A stretch of 64,000 nucleotides of DNA from Polycladomyces subterraneus (GTDB taxonomy: Bacteria; Bacillota; Bacilli; Thermoactinomycetales; JIR-001). Under the pieces are notes generated by a model. That model had not been told where the DNA came from, did no database searches, and saw nothing but the letters and a program-made list of their open reading frames with translations. Below are positions 37,021-45,410 of this stretch, piece by piece. A program made the position numbers and the translations under genes. The number at the start of each line of letters is the position of its first letter. The first letter of the stretch is position 1. The stretch spans positions 23,781 to 87,780 of the forward strand of contig NZ_JANRHH010000020.1 in assembly GCF_030433435.1 (NCBI RefSeq). The letters are read 5' to 3'.

Positions 37021-37046
37021 AGTGTATGAGATTAGTCTCATACACT
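37021..37046. repeat. 26-bp palindromic direct repeat, left copy
   Basis: Positions 37021-37046 (AGTGTATGAGA, TTAG, TCTCATACACT) are repeated exactly and in the same orientation at 39068-39093, on the other side of the IS1182 element. The repeat is itself a near-perfect hairpin with 11-bp arms. It fits duplication of a hairpin target site by the insertion. Confidence 0.75.
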
Positions 37047-37047
37047 G

Positions 37048-37086
37048 AGACTGCTGACAAAGGTAGCAGGTCAGCAGTCTTTTTTT
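37048..37086 (+). terminator. Terminator at the left end of the IS
   Basis: AGACTGCTGAC and GTCAGCAGTCT (perfect 11-bp stem) around an 11-nt loop, then TTTTTT. Placed at the IS end, it blocks transcription entering from the prophage side. The same structure survives, damaged, at the left of the second copy (57951 onward). Confidence 0.8.
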
Positions 37087-37128
37087 GTCGAAATTTTTGT
37101 CGAAATTATATTAGCGAGGTGATCTTCA

Positions 37129-37563
37129 TTGGATGTCAAAATAAGATGTGCTAACGTTTCAGACGCTGGCTATATAGCAGCTTTGTCAGGCCAGTTGGAT
37201 TACCCCACGAGTCAAGAAGCAGTTAGTATCTGGTTACAGCGGTTTTTGAATCATGAGGATCATGCTGTTTTTGTCGCGGAAGTTGGCCAGAATATTGTGG
37301 GTTGGGTACATGCGTATAAGACTTATTATTTATATGGACCTGTATTTGCTGAAATTGGGGGGATTGTAGTAGACAGTAACCATAGAGGCACCTCAGTTGC
37401 ACAACAATTAATGCAAAGTTGTGAAGAGTGGGCGAAGAATAACGGCTGTGCTTACGTTCGTGCACGTTCAGGTTCTACTCGCTTAAGAGCTCATGCATTC
37501 TATACAAAAATTGGTTATGAACAGTCAAAAACCCAAAAGGTATTTACGAAGTACCTTATTTAA
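37129..37563 (+). CDS. GNAT family N-acetyltransferase
   Basis: A 144-residue GNAT protein. Residues 3-60 give the N-terminal arm; the acetyl-CoA site is GGIVVDSNHRGTSVAQQLMQ (about 84), followed by ARSGSTRLRAHAFYTKIGYE, the usual C-terminal strand and helix. The start is TTG with GAGGTGAT 7 nt upstream. TCGAAAT copies lie at 37088-37094, 37100-37106 and 37565-37571, bracketing the gene. It could acetylate a small amine or antibiotic, but the substrate is unknown. It lies inside the IS, between its left-end terminator and the transposase, and is missing from the second IS copy. Confidence 0.85.
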   Translation: MDVKIRCANVSDAGYIAALSGQLDYPTSQEAVSIWLQRFLNHEDHAVFVAEVGQNIVGWVHAYKTYYLYGPVFAEIGGIVVDSNHRGTSVAQQLMQSCEEWAKNNGCAYVRARSGSTRLRAHAFYTKIGYEQSKTQKVFTKYLI

Positions 37564-37604
37564 TTCGAAATCAGAAGATAATCAAGGGCAAAGGACGGAA
37601 TCAT

Positions 37605-39063
37605 ATGTTTCAAACCCACTCCCATCAGCAAGGCTGCATCGAATTGGTCAACATCGAGGATTTGGTGCCACAGAATCACTTGTTGCGTAAGATCGACGCC
37701 ACCATCGACTTTTCGTTCATCGCGGAAAAGACCCGACCGTTATACTGCGAGGACAACGGGCGTCCCTGCGTAGACCCGGTAATGTTGTTCAAAATGTTGT
37801 TCATCGGGTATTTGTATGGCATTCGCTCCGAACGGCGCCTGGTGGAAGAAGTGCGGGTCAACGTAGCATATCGTTGGTTTGTGGGACTTTCCTTGACAGA
37901 CAAGGTGCCGCACGCTACCACATTCAGCCAGAACCGACGACGCAGATTCAACGGAACAACCATCTTCCAAGAGATTTTTGACGAGATCGTCCTGCAAGCC
38001 ATCAACCACGGACTGATCGAGGGGAAAGAACTGTTTACGGACTCGACGTTTTTAAAAGCGAACGCCAACAAGAACAAATTCACCCGTCAGATGGTTCGTC
38101 AGTCCACGGAGAAGTATGTGGAGGAATTGGATCGTGCCATTGACGAGGATCGTGAAGCGCACGGCAAGCGGCCGTTAAAAAAAAAAAGACACCCCTAAGA
38201 TAGAAAAGGAAATCCGCGTCAGCACCACTGATCCGGAAAGCGGCTACATGGTGCGGGAAGGCAAACCGGAAGGGTTTTTCTATCTGGATCACCGGACGGT
38301 AGACGGTAAACACAACCTCATCACGGACGTGTACGTCACACCTAGAAACGTGCACGACGCCAAACCCTACCTGGCTCGTCTGAAACGGCAGAAGGAACGC
38401 TTCGGCTTTAAAGTGGAAGCCGTAGCGCTGGATGCCGGATACCTGACGAGTCCGATTTGCCATGCCTTAAAAGAGCAAGGGATCTTTGCCGTCATCGCCC
38501 ATCGCCGTTTCCACCCGCAAAAAGGATTGTTTCACAAATGGCAGTTCAAGTACGACGCTGAGCGTGACGTATACATATGTCCGGGAAAACATGAACTGAC
38601 TTACCGAACCACCAACCGCCAAGGATACCGGGAATACAAATCCGATCCGCAAACATGCCTGGATTGCCCGTTTTTATCCCGGTGTACACGTTCGAAGAAC
38701 CATGTGAAAACCATGACCCGTCACGTATGGGAAGATGCCAAGGAGTGGGTTCGTCAAAACCGGTTAAGCGAGCGGGGAAAAGTGCTCTACAAACGAAGGA
38801 AAGAGACGATCGAGCGGAGTTTTGCGGATGCGAAGGAACTGCACGGACATCGCTACGCACGGATGAGGGGGCTTGCCAGAGTAACGGAGCAATGCCTCCT
38901 TACTGCCGTGTGCCAAAACATCAAGAAAATGGTCTTGCTCCTCTGGAAGAGGAGCAAGGGGCCCGAAGGCGGGCCCTTTCTCCGTGATCTTTGTCTGATT
39001 TTCTCTATTTTCTTCCAATACCTATACAAAACCCAGCGGTTTTTCCGCTGGGTTTGTCAATAG
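37605..39063 (+). pseudogene. IS1182-family transposase, frameshifted at a run of 11 A
   Basis: The first frame (37605-38198, 197 residues) has the family N-terminus: CIELVNIEDLVPQNHLLRKI, VDPVMLFKMLFIGYLYGIRS, and ELFTDSTFLKANANKNKF with the first catalytic Asp. The second frame continues from DTPKIEKEIRVSTTDPESGY through the second Asp (ALDAGYLTSPI) and the Glu region RKETIERSFADAKELHGHRY. They join at an A11 tract (38176-38187): 10 or 13 A would restore one frame. Transcriptional or ribosomal slippage on the A-run could still give full protein, so it may not be dead. Confidence 0.85.
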
Positions 39064-39067
39064 CCTC

Positions 39068-39093
39068 AGTGTATGAGATTAGTCTCATACACT
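39068..39093. repeat. 26-bp palindromic direct repeat, right copy
   Basis: Exact same-orientation copy of 37021-37046. It is followed by TTTT, so with its hairpin it can also act as a Rho-independent terminator for the transposase transcript. Confidence 0.75.
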
Positions 39094-39184
39094 TTTTCTA
39101 ATTTTAGGACATCCATTCATCCCTTTTTCTAAACACAATCATATGATAAGGAAATAGAATAACTGTTTGAAAAAGGTGATAACT

Positions 39185-39937
39185 TTGCCGGTTAGAAGAG
39201 TAATGGGGAAAATTTTGAAGACGAGCGCTATGATCCAAAGCCCATTGGTACGTAAGCATATCCCTCTGACCCGGTGGTTGAATGAAGAAACCTTGACAGA
39301 CATGTTGAAAAAACATTACACGGTGTTCATCAAACCGGACAAGGGGAGCGGAGGGTATGGGATTATTCGTGTTCGGAAGACATCGAAAAATCTTTTTGAA
39401 GTCATTATGGGCACCAAAAGACAACTAGTTCCGCAGGAGAACCTGATGAAGTACATTCAGAATTTCACACGTCCCTTCAGATCTTATTTGGTCCAACAGG
39501 GAATCAAACTGTCCCAATACAAAGGCCGTCCCTTTGACTTTCGGATCTACATGCAGAAACCTAGGAATAGTTGGGTAGTTTCCGGTAAGGTGACACGTGT
39601 CGCCGCCCCAGGCCGTTTCCTGACCAACTACCATCAGGGGGCGAAACCCGTCACCGTACCGGAAGTTTTAAGAAGCGTCCTGAACAATAACAAAAAGGTG
39701 GCAGAAATGATCCAACAGATAGGTCAATTGTCCCTGGCGACTGCGCAGGTATTAGATGCCCATTTTCCGGGGATCCGCGAGCTGGGAATCGATATCGCTT
39801 TGGAGAAGAGCGGAAAGTTGTGGATACTGGAAGCCAATACGAGCCCGGCTTGTATCACTTTCCGCTTGCTTCCTGACAAAACCATGTACCATCGGATCTT
39901 GATGAACCGACGTTACATCTATAATGCCTATGTATAA
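39185..39937 (+). CDS. YheC/YheD family ATP-grasp protein
   Basis: About 250 residues with the ATP-grasp features of the YheC/YheD (endospore coat-associated) family: VFIKPDKGSGGYGIIRV (nucleotide lid), DFRIYMQKPRNSWVVSG, GIDIALEKSGKLWILEANTSPA (metal-binding Glu and Asn). The family is usually 350-450 residues; this is the ATP-grasp part with little N-terminal extension. TTG 39185 is chosen because AAAGGTGAT is 6-14 nt upstream. Family function is poorly known; ATP-grasp enzymes join carboxylates to amines. The next gene, a 2-oxoglutarate oxygenase, starts 31 bp later, so the two form an operon. Confidence 0.82.
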   Translation: MPVRRVMGKILKTSAMIQSPLVRKHIPLTRWLNEETLTDMLKKHYTVFIKPDKGSGGYGIIRVRKTSKNLFEVIMGTKRQLVPQENLMKYIQNFTRPFRSYLVQQGIKLSQYKGRPFDFRIYMQKPRNSWVVSGKVTRVAAPGRFLTNYHQGAKPVTVPEVLRSVLNNNKKVAEMIQQIGQLSLATAQVLDAHFPGIRELGIDIALEKSGKLWILEANTSPACITFRLLPDKTMYHRILMNRRYIYNAYV

Positions 39938-39968
39938 ACGGATAGAAACCCCCGAAGGAGGTATGAAT

Positions 39969-41033
39969 ATGACGGATCAACCATACCAAAATGCCGAAGA
40001 TGTGAAAGGGCTCCAACAACACATCATGGTGTTAACAGGGGAAGAGAAACGGACCGTTTCTCAAATCATCGACCGATTGCCACCCTTGGATATCAGGCGG
40101 GTGGATAATGAAACCTTAAACTGTGTGCAGGTGGCGGCACAGAATCTCCCTGCCCGCTTGGTGAAACATTTGGTCCGTTTCCGACGAGAACCCAATGACT
40201 ACGGTGTGTTGATGTTTCGAAATCTTCCTACTGATACTGATTTGCCCCCCACTCCAGAAGACGGTGGACGATCCCGAGAAAAGTCGTCCTTTGTTAGCGA
40301 GTATAACCTATTATTGTTCCTTTTGTTCTTGGGGGAGCCTATCGCTTACGAGGATGAGAAACAAGGACTACTCATCCAAAATATCTGTCCGGTTAAAGGT
40401 CAGGAAAAACGACAAGAAAATACCAGCTCCCATTACCTGAACTACCATACCGAAGATGGATTCCATCCTCACAGGCCGGACCATTTGGCGTTGATCGGCT
40501 TGAGATCTGATCACGAAGGCGTTGCCCGAACCTTGACCGCTTCCATACGCCAAGTCCTTCACGACATACCGAGCACAGCGATTTCCCTTTTGCGGCAGCC
40601 GTTGTATCGTCTTTTCCCCTCCTCCTCTTTTAACATGGGGAAAGATGATTACTCAGTATATCTACCCGTTTTATCCGGGAGTTGGCTGGAACCGCAGATG
40701 TGTGTCCATTTCAGCTCCATGACAGCTACTCGAAGGGATGCAAAATGGGCTTTGGACACACTTCGGAAAGCGTTGACCCAGGTCGGTATCGGCTTTCACA
40801 TCAATCCCGGCGACCTCCTAATCATCGACAACCGACTGGTTGCCCATGCCCGTTCCTCTTTTCAACCAAAATATGACGGGAAAGATCGTTGGTTACAACG
40901 AATCTTTACCGTTGTGGACTTCCATCAGTCTAGTTTTAGTAGAGGGAGGGGGCAACATGTTTGCTCCCCTTTATATGCGGACAATACTCGCAAGATGGTA
41001 TGGGACAAACCGGGCGTGATTCAAATTGACTGA
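39969..41033 (+). CDS. TauD/AsnO-like Fe(II)/2-oxoglutarate-dependent oxygenase
   Basis: A 354-residue protein resembling clavaminate-synthase-like amino-acid hydroxylases (AsnO/VioC group). The iron ligands are H160 and E162 in YHTEDGF and H293 in RLVAHARSSF; an Arg in RWLQRIFTVVD is placed to bind 2-oxoglutarate. The HxE (rather than HxD) triad is shared with asparagine and arginine hydroxylases. ATG 39969 has AAGGAGG 8-14 nt upstream; ATG 39963 is too close to it. It is second in a two-gene cassette with an ATP-grasp protein, inside an otherwise decayed prophage. I infer a role in hydroxylating a free or peptide-bound amino acid. Confidence 0.85.
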   Translation: MTDQPYQNAEDVKGLQQHIMVLTGEEKRTVSQIIDRLPPLDIRRVDNETLNCVQVAAQNLPARLVKHLVRFRREPNDYGVLMFRNLPTDTDLPPTPEDGGRSREKSSFVSEYNLLLFLLFLGEPIAYEDEKQGLLIQNICPVKGQEKRQENTSSHYLNYHTEDGFHPHRPDHLALIGLRSDHEGVARTLTASIRQVLHDIPSTAISLLRQPLYRLFPSSSFNMGKDDYSVYLPVLSGSWLEPQMCVHFSSMTATRRDAKWALDTLRKALTQVGIGFHINPGDLLIIDNRLVAHARSSFQPKYDGKDRWLQRIFTVVDFHQSSFSRGRGQHVCSPLYADNTRKMVWDKPGVIQID

Positions 41034-41093
41034 GATTAAGTATAACGGACAAGGAATGTGCCTTTTAAAGCAGGTGGAACGATGTTGTGAGAG

Positions 41094-41228
41094 TTGAATT
41101 TGAAAGAGGCAGTTGAAAATAAACAGCAACTGGAACAAGAAGGAGTGAGTGACTCGTTCTATTCTTGCACTCCTATAATTAAGGATACGGTAGTTGCAGC
41201 GAATATCATCCAATATCGGTTCAAGTAG
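41094..41228 (+). pseudogene. Second ArpU-family remnant
   Basis: TTG 41094 encodes 44 residues, LKEAVENKQQLEQEGVSDSF then SCTPIIKDTVVAAN, which align with LKVAIENERQLEREGLGNLF and SCIPVYKESVSGG of the 36529 gene. The DNA-binding half is missing. This repeats a phage gene on the far side of the IS and the ATP-grasp/oxygenase cassette. Confidence 0.6.
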
Positions 41229-41262
41229 GTTGAGCTAGGTTGAGCGGGCAAATATGAGCGAT

Positions 41263-41325
41263 GGGTTGCATGGTGGAGCTAAAGATGCCCAACGACCTCG
41301 GATTCGATTCCCGAGCAACCCACCA
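41263..41325 (+). other. Truncated tRNA-like sequence
   Basis: GGGTTGC (41263-41269) pairs with GCAACCC (41315-41321), followed by A and an encoded CCA: a 7-bp acceptor stem. Before it, TCGGATTCGATTCCCGA looks like a T arm with one mismatch. The total is 63 nt, about 12 short, so the D or anticodon arm is deleted. A tRNA relic of this kind fits a phage attachment site. Confidence 0.5.
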
Positions 41326-41354
41326 TTCTTTTCTTTTTGATGAGGAGGGAGAGA

Positions 41355-42079
41355 ATGAAACGAAAATATACCCTGCGATTCGATACACCGGACGAGCGAG
41401 ATTATTCACTGTCACTTGAACATCCTCGCGCTCATGCTTCTAAAGTTGACTTGCGGCCCTATATGCCTCCGGTCTATGACCAAGGCCAGTTAGGAAGCTG
41501 TACTTCGAACGCTCTTTGTGCGATGCGGCGTTATTTCGCCATGAAGCACGGAGACAACACGGACTTGTCGCGGCTCTATCTGTACTGGCATGAGCGGGAG
41601 CTTGAGGGGACGATTGATCAATGTTGCGTGATGGTATGAAGGTACTGCGGAAGCTGGGCGTGTGTCCGGAAAATGATTTCCCCTATGACATTAGACGGTT
41701 TACCCAAAATCCGAGCGCAAAAGCAGAAGCAGACGTGGGCAAATACAAAATCGTGTCGTATCACCGTGTGCGTAGCCTGAAAGAGATGAAAACGTGCTTA
41801 CATCACGGTTACCCGGTGGCAATTGGTATCAAAGTGTATGAGAGCTTTGAAAGCCCCGAGGTTGCGGAAACTGGTGTGGTTCCTGTTCTGTCTCCTGAGT
41901 TTGAGGAGTTTCTTGGTGGCCACGCATGCTTGGTTGTTGGCTATGATGACGAGCGCGAACATTTGAATGTCCGCAACTCTTGGGGCGAAAACTGGGGAGA
42001 TCACGGAAATTGTTATCTCCCTTATGAGTTTTACCGGAATGGTCTGATCGTAGACATGTGGACTGCCTTTGCTGAGTAG
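41355..42079 (+). pseudogene. C1 (papain-like) cysteine peptidase, frameshifted
   Basis: First frame: RFDTPDERDYSLSLEH, then the catalytic region VYDQGQLGSCTSNALCAM (Gln and Cys) up to LEGTIDQ. The second frame, from 41621, starts RDGMKVLRKLGVCPENDFPY and contains the His in GGHACLVVGYDDE and the Asn in LNVRNSWGENWGDHG. A few codons are lost and the frame shifts near 41625, splitting the Cys from the His/Asn. ATG 41355 has GAGGAGGGA upstream. Such short papain-like enzymes occur in Bacillales and their phages. The product should be inactive. Confidence 0.8.
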
Positions 42080-42089
42080 GGGGATTCTT

Positions 42090-42254
42090 ATGGAGTACCT
42101 ATTAGGTTTTGTTTACATTGCGCTGGCCGCTCATATGCTTGATGCTTTCCGTCATTATTGGCGGGAAGGTGAAATATTTTCAACTGGTTAGAATCTGGCA
42201 TGGGGAGCAACAATGTTATTAATCGGATTGGCCATTTGTTTGAGAGAGTGGTAA
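42090..42254 (+). pseudogene. Small phage membrane proteins, interrupted
   Basis: ATG 42090 opens MEYLLGFVYIALAAHMLDAF and reads YWREGEIFSTG before a TAG; the frame continues AWGATMLLIGLAICLREW to 42254. A tiny hydrophobic frame follows (42258-42320, MFWFGLMIGFMFGFSIAVLL). One or two TM segments each; no family recognised. Confidence 0.4.
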
Positions 42255-42356
42255 CATTGTGTTCTGGTTTGGACTGATGATCGGGTTTATGTTCGGTTTC
42301 TCTATTGCAGTGTTGCTGTGACTCATAGGGGTTGAGGTTGAGGTGGTGGCCATGTA

Positions 42357-42872
42357 ATGGGTAAACGCGGGAAGAAAATCGACGATAAAACCCGTGAGGA
42401 AATCAGGGCCTATTATCAGCGTGCGGGAGTAAAAAGGAGACGGCACGGAAATTTGGGGTATCTCCTTCCACGGTAAAGAGGCTGTGTGAGGAGATAGATT
42501 CGGAGGAGTTGGAAAAACTTCGAACCCAAAAAAATAGCCGATCACATCGATCAAGCCTGGGAGATCATCAACCTATACATGGATCATCTGAAGAAACCGG
42601 AAACGCTGCAAAAGGCCACACCACATTCCGCAGCCGTGGTCATCGGGACCATGTGGGACAAGATCCATGAGAAGCGTGAACTTGATCTGAAGGAACAGGA
42701 GAACGAGATCAGGCGGCGTGAATTGGAGCGCAAGGAACGGGGATTGTCGGACGAAGCGGTCGAGAAGGTGGTCGATCAGTTTGTCCGTGCTTTGGGTGCT
42801 GATCCCTCCGATGTGTGGGAGGGGATCGAGGACGAACGGCCACCGAAGGAAACAGCAGAGGAAACTGAATAA
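42357..42872 (+). pseudogene. Phage terminase small subunit-like gene, frameshifted
   Basis: ATG 42357 opens MGKRGKKIDDKTREEIRAYY; a second frame supplies the HTH KKETARKFGVSPSTVKRLCE and a third, from about 42530, gives IADHIDQAWEIINLYMDHLK and the acidic C-terminus (KVVDQFVRALGADPSDVWEG). This order (HTH, helical middle, acidic tail) fits small terminase subunits, and the large subunit follows. Two frameshifts make it non-functional. The last 97-residue frame (42579-42872) is intact on its own. Confidence 0.65.
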
Positions 42873-43143
42873 AAAAAGCGCGGGGTAAGCCCCCGCAATT
42901 ACCCGAGAAGAGAGACCTGAAAACGAGGGCAAGGGGATGTTCAATGCCATGTGAAGACATCCGTCGCCACCAATAGCTCGATGCACTTTTTTATTATAAG
43001 TCGAACGCGAAAACTATATCAATGAACAATCTTTGAAATAGATACGCGGTGGCTAACTGACTAGTTGGTCAACTTCCGAGAATCCGACATTATCGGAAGT
43101 TAAATTCTTTCATAGATCATTTTCCAAAAAAGGGAGAAGGAGG

Positions 43144-43830
43144 GTGAAAAAGAGATTACAACCCTTCCCGTGGAAGCCATTCAGCAAGAAGCAAAAACGT
43201 ATCCTTTACTGATGGCGACCGGGTAGTCCATACGAGAAGAAGTAAATCCTTATCGCTGACGGGAGCATCCGGGCGGGAAAAACCGTCTGTATGATCCTCT
43301 CATTCATCCTTTGGTCCATGACCAACTTTCGAGATAAGGATTTCATTGTGGCCGGTCGATCTGTCGGGGCACTCAAGCGGAACGTCCTGACGCCCATGTT
43401 TCAGATCCTAGAGGGTATGGGCTTCGAGGAAGGCGTCCACTACCGTTACAACCGGGTGGAGGGACGTATTGATATAGGCTCAAACAGATACCACTTGTTC
43501 GGGCGAGCAATGAGAAAGCCCAGGACGTATTGCAAGGGATGACTGCTGCCGGTGCATACGCAGACGAGGCGGCATTGTTCCCGGAATCATTCGTTAACCA
43601 AATGCTTGGGCGCTGTTCGGTTCCCGGCGCGAAAATATGGATGAACTGCAACCCGCAGGGGCCACGGCATTTCATCAAAACGGACTTCATCGACCAGATA
43701 GACAACCCGCAAAAGAGCATATGCCGTATACACTTCCTGCTTGAGGACAACCCAACACTGACCAAGGAAACAATCGACTTTTACAAAGGGCAGTATCAGG
43801 GCAAACGCAATATCCTCGGCCTTTATTGCC
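43144..43830 (+). pseudogene. Phage terminase large subunit, interrupted
   Basis: Reading from GTG 43144: LQPFPWKPFSKKQKRI, in-frame stops near 43211 and 43243, then ADGSIRAGKTVCMILSFILW (Walker A region), NFRDKDFIVAGRSVGALKRN, a frameshift near 43510, and LQGMTAAGAYADEAALFPES (Walker B) with GAKIWMNCNPQGPRHF. Similarity ends at KGQYQGKRNI (about 43815), before the nuclease domain. Non-terminase sequence and a GIY-YIG gene follow, so the gene was probably split by an intron-type element, and its 3' half is not found later in the window. Confidence 0.8.
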
Positions 43831-43937
43831 CCCTATGCGAGCAATCGCATAGTGCAAACCGGGTTAAAATTGGCAGGCTAAGTGTTCGGCTCATGACCGA
43901 AGGCATGTTATATTCCTGTTAGGGGATTGATCATAAC

Positions 43938-44919
43938 ATGACCATCGGCATTTATTCGATCATTAACAAGGCAAATGGCAAGCGGTACATTGGAATGTCG
44001 GTGGATATTGAAAACAGATGGCGTGTTCATGTTTGGATGTTAAGGAACGGTGTACACCCTAATGAAAAACTACAAAACGCCTGGGACAAATATGGCGAAA
44101 GTAAGATGGCGCTAGAGATTTTGGAGCGATTCGATACGGTAGATATTGAACCGAATGGCTCCGCAGAAAAGCACTTTATCGAGATGTACGATTCCTTCCG
44201 AAACGGGTATAACAAATCGCTCGGCGGAGATGGGACAGTTGGATTTATTCATGATCCAATCAGGTTAAAAAAGTTGAGCGAGAAAATGAAAGGCAATAAA
44301 CATGGCTTAGGCAAAAAGCGATCCGATGAAACGAGAAGAAATTTGTCCGAGGCGTTCCGAAAAAGAAAGGATTTATCCTAGCACTCCGAGCGGGGGAGAA
44401 AGACATTAAAACGCCTATGGAAAGACGAGAGGTTCCGTTCGAAGGTTATTTCTATACACAAAGGAAACAAATACGCTTTGGGGAGAAAGATATCCGAAGA
44501 ACACCGAGCGAAGTTATCCGGACTTCATAGTGGGAAGGGTAATCCATTCTACGGTAAAACCCATTCGGAAGAATCCCGCAAAAAAAATGTCTGCAAATAG
44601 TGCTTGGAAAGATGAAAACTATCGCCAAAAGATGATCGAACTAAAAAAGGAATACATGAGAACGCCAGAGTATCGCGAGAAAATGTCTAATGCCATGAGA
44701 GACGAAGGAAACGGAAGATCAAAGATTACGGAAAAGCAGGCAATCGAGATAAGGTTAAGATACCTAAAGGGCGACAAATTGCGGTTTATCGCAAAGGACT
44801 ACGAGTCCTATGGGATATCGAAAAGAGCTGTTCAAAAGATTTGCCTTGGACAGACTTGGAGCCATTTGCCTAACACGATCGAAGAGCTCGAACATATGCT
44901 AACCAATTACCAATCATGA
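43938..44919 (+). pseudogene. GIY-YIG homing endonuclease, frameshifted
   Basis: ATG 43938 opens MTIGIYSIINKANGKRYIGM, a clean GIY-YIG motif, with the conserved Arg region ENRWRVHVWMLRNG and Glu of SAEKHFIEMYDS. The frame stops at 44381; other frames continue with NUMOD3-type repeats (KGNKYALGRKISEEHRAKLS, GKGNPFYGKTHSEESRKK) and a C-terminal HTH-like region (ITEKQAIEIRLRYLKGDKLR, SKRAVQKICLGQTWS) to 44919. Such nucleases live in group I introns or as free-standing genes in phages. It interrupts the terminase gene. At least two frameshifts are seen. Confidence 0.8.
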
Positions 44920-44934
44920 TGGCGACATCATGAA

Positions 44935-45360
44935 GGTTTAAGATGCTGGTGGCGAATGCTTCCTTATTCTCTGTCATCCAGCTTAACAATAACTTGATAC
45001 AGAGGAGAGCGAACACAGGAGCGCTTCCCGCAATTATTCCCTCCCATCCATCATCCCAACAAGCGCGCACATTCGATCACTCAGTGAAGGCGAACCCAAA
45101 CGCAAAACAAAACCAAACGGGAATCCCGACTTTGATTTGCCGAGTGATAGCATTGGATATCACTAGACTGGAGACCGCGAAAAACGTGTCCACTCCGATC
45201 ACTGCCATGTGAGCAAACAAGCCGGGAAAACCGACCATTCCTTAAAAAAACTCCAATGCGTGATGATACGAAATCGCCATGTTGCAAAAGAAAATTATGT
45301 ATGCACTGATTACGATAGTGCGGTATTATACCAAGGAAAGACCTCCTTTCATTTTCCATA
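44935..45360 (-). pseudogene. Decayed small membrane protein gene(s)
   Basis: Minus-strand pieces in different frames: SYHHALEFF, GMVGFPGLFAHMAVIGVDT, VFAVSSLVISNAITRQIKVG followed by WFCFAFGFAFTE and a stop, then APVFALLCIKLLLSWMTENK. They look like one or two small multi-TM proteins with an intact ribosome site (AAAGGAGG) at the head. No family is recognised. They are on the opposite strand to the phage genes and mark its right edge. Confidence 0.4.
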
Positions 45361-45410
45361 TGAGTCCATATATATGAAGAGCCGGTACGCGACCGGCTCT
45401 ATTTAACTAT

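Larger units (their letters stand above)
37047..39067 (+). mobile_element. IS1182-family insertion sequence with acetyltransferase passenger
   Basis: About 2.0 kb. Short imperfect terminal inverted repeats: GAGACTGCTGACAAA at the left and, read inward, GAGGCTATTGACAAA at the right. It contains a terminator hairpin at the left end, a GNAT gene (37129-37563) and a frameshifted IS1182-type transposase (37605-39063). The decayed copy at 57950-58515 joins the left end directly to the transposase leader, so the GNAT segment is an addition in this copy. It lies between an ArpU remnant and the ATP-grasp/oxygenase cassette. Confidence 0.8.

Noticed and set aside
41355..42079. Programmed frameshift in the C1 peptidase
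   Set aside because: Codons are missing at the joint and no slippery run is present, so simple decay is more likely.
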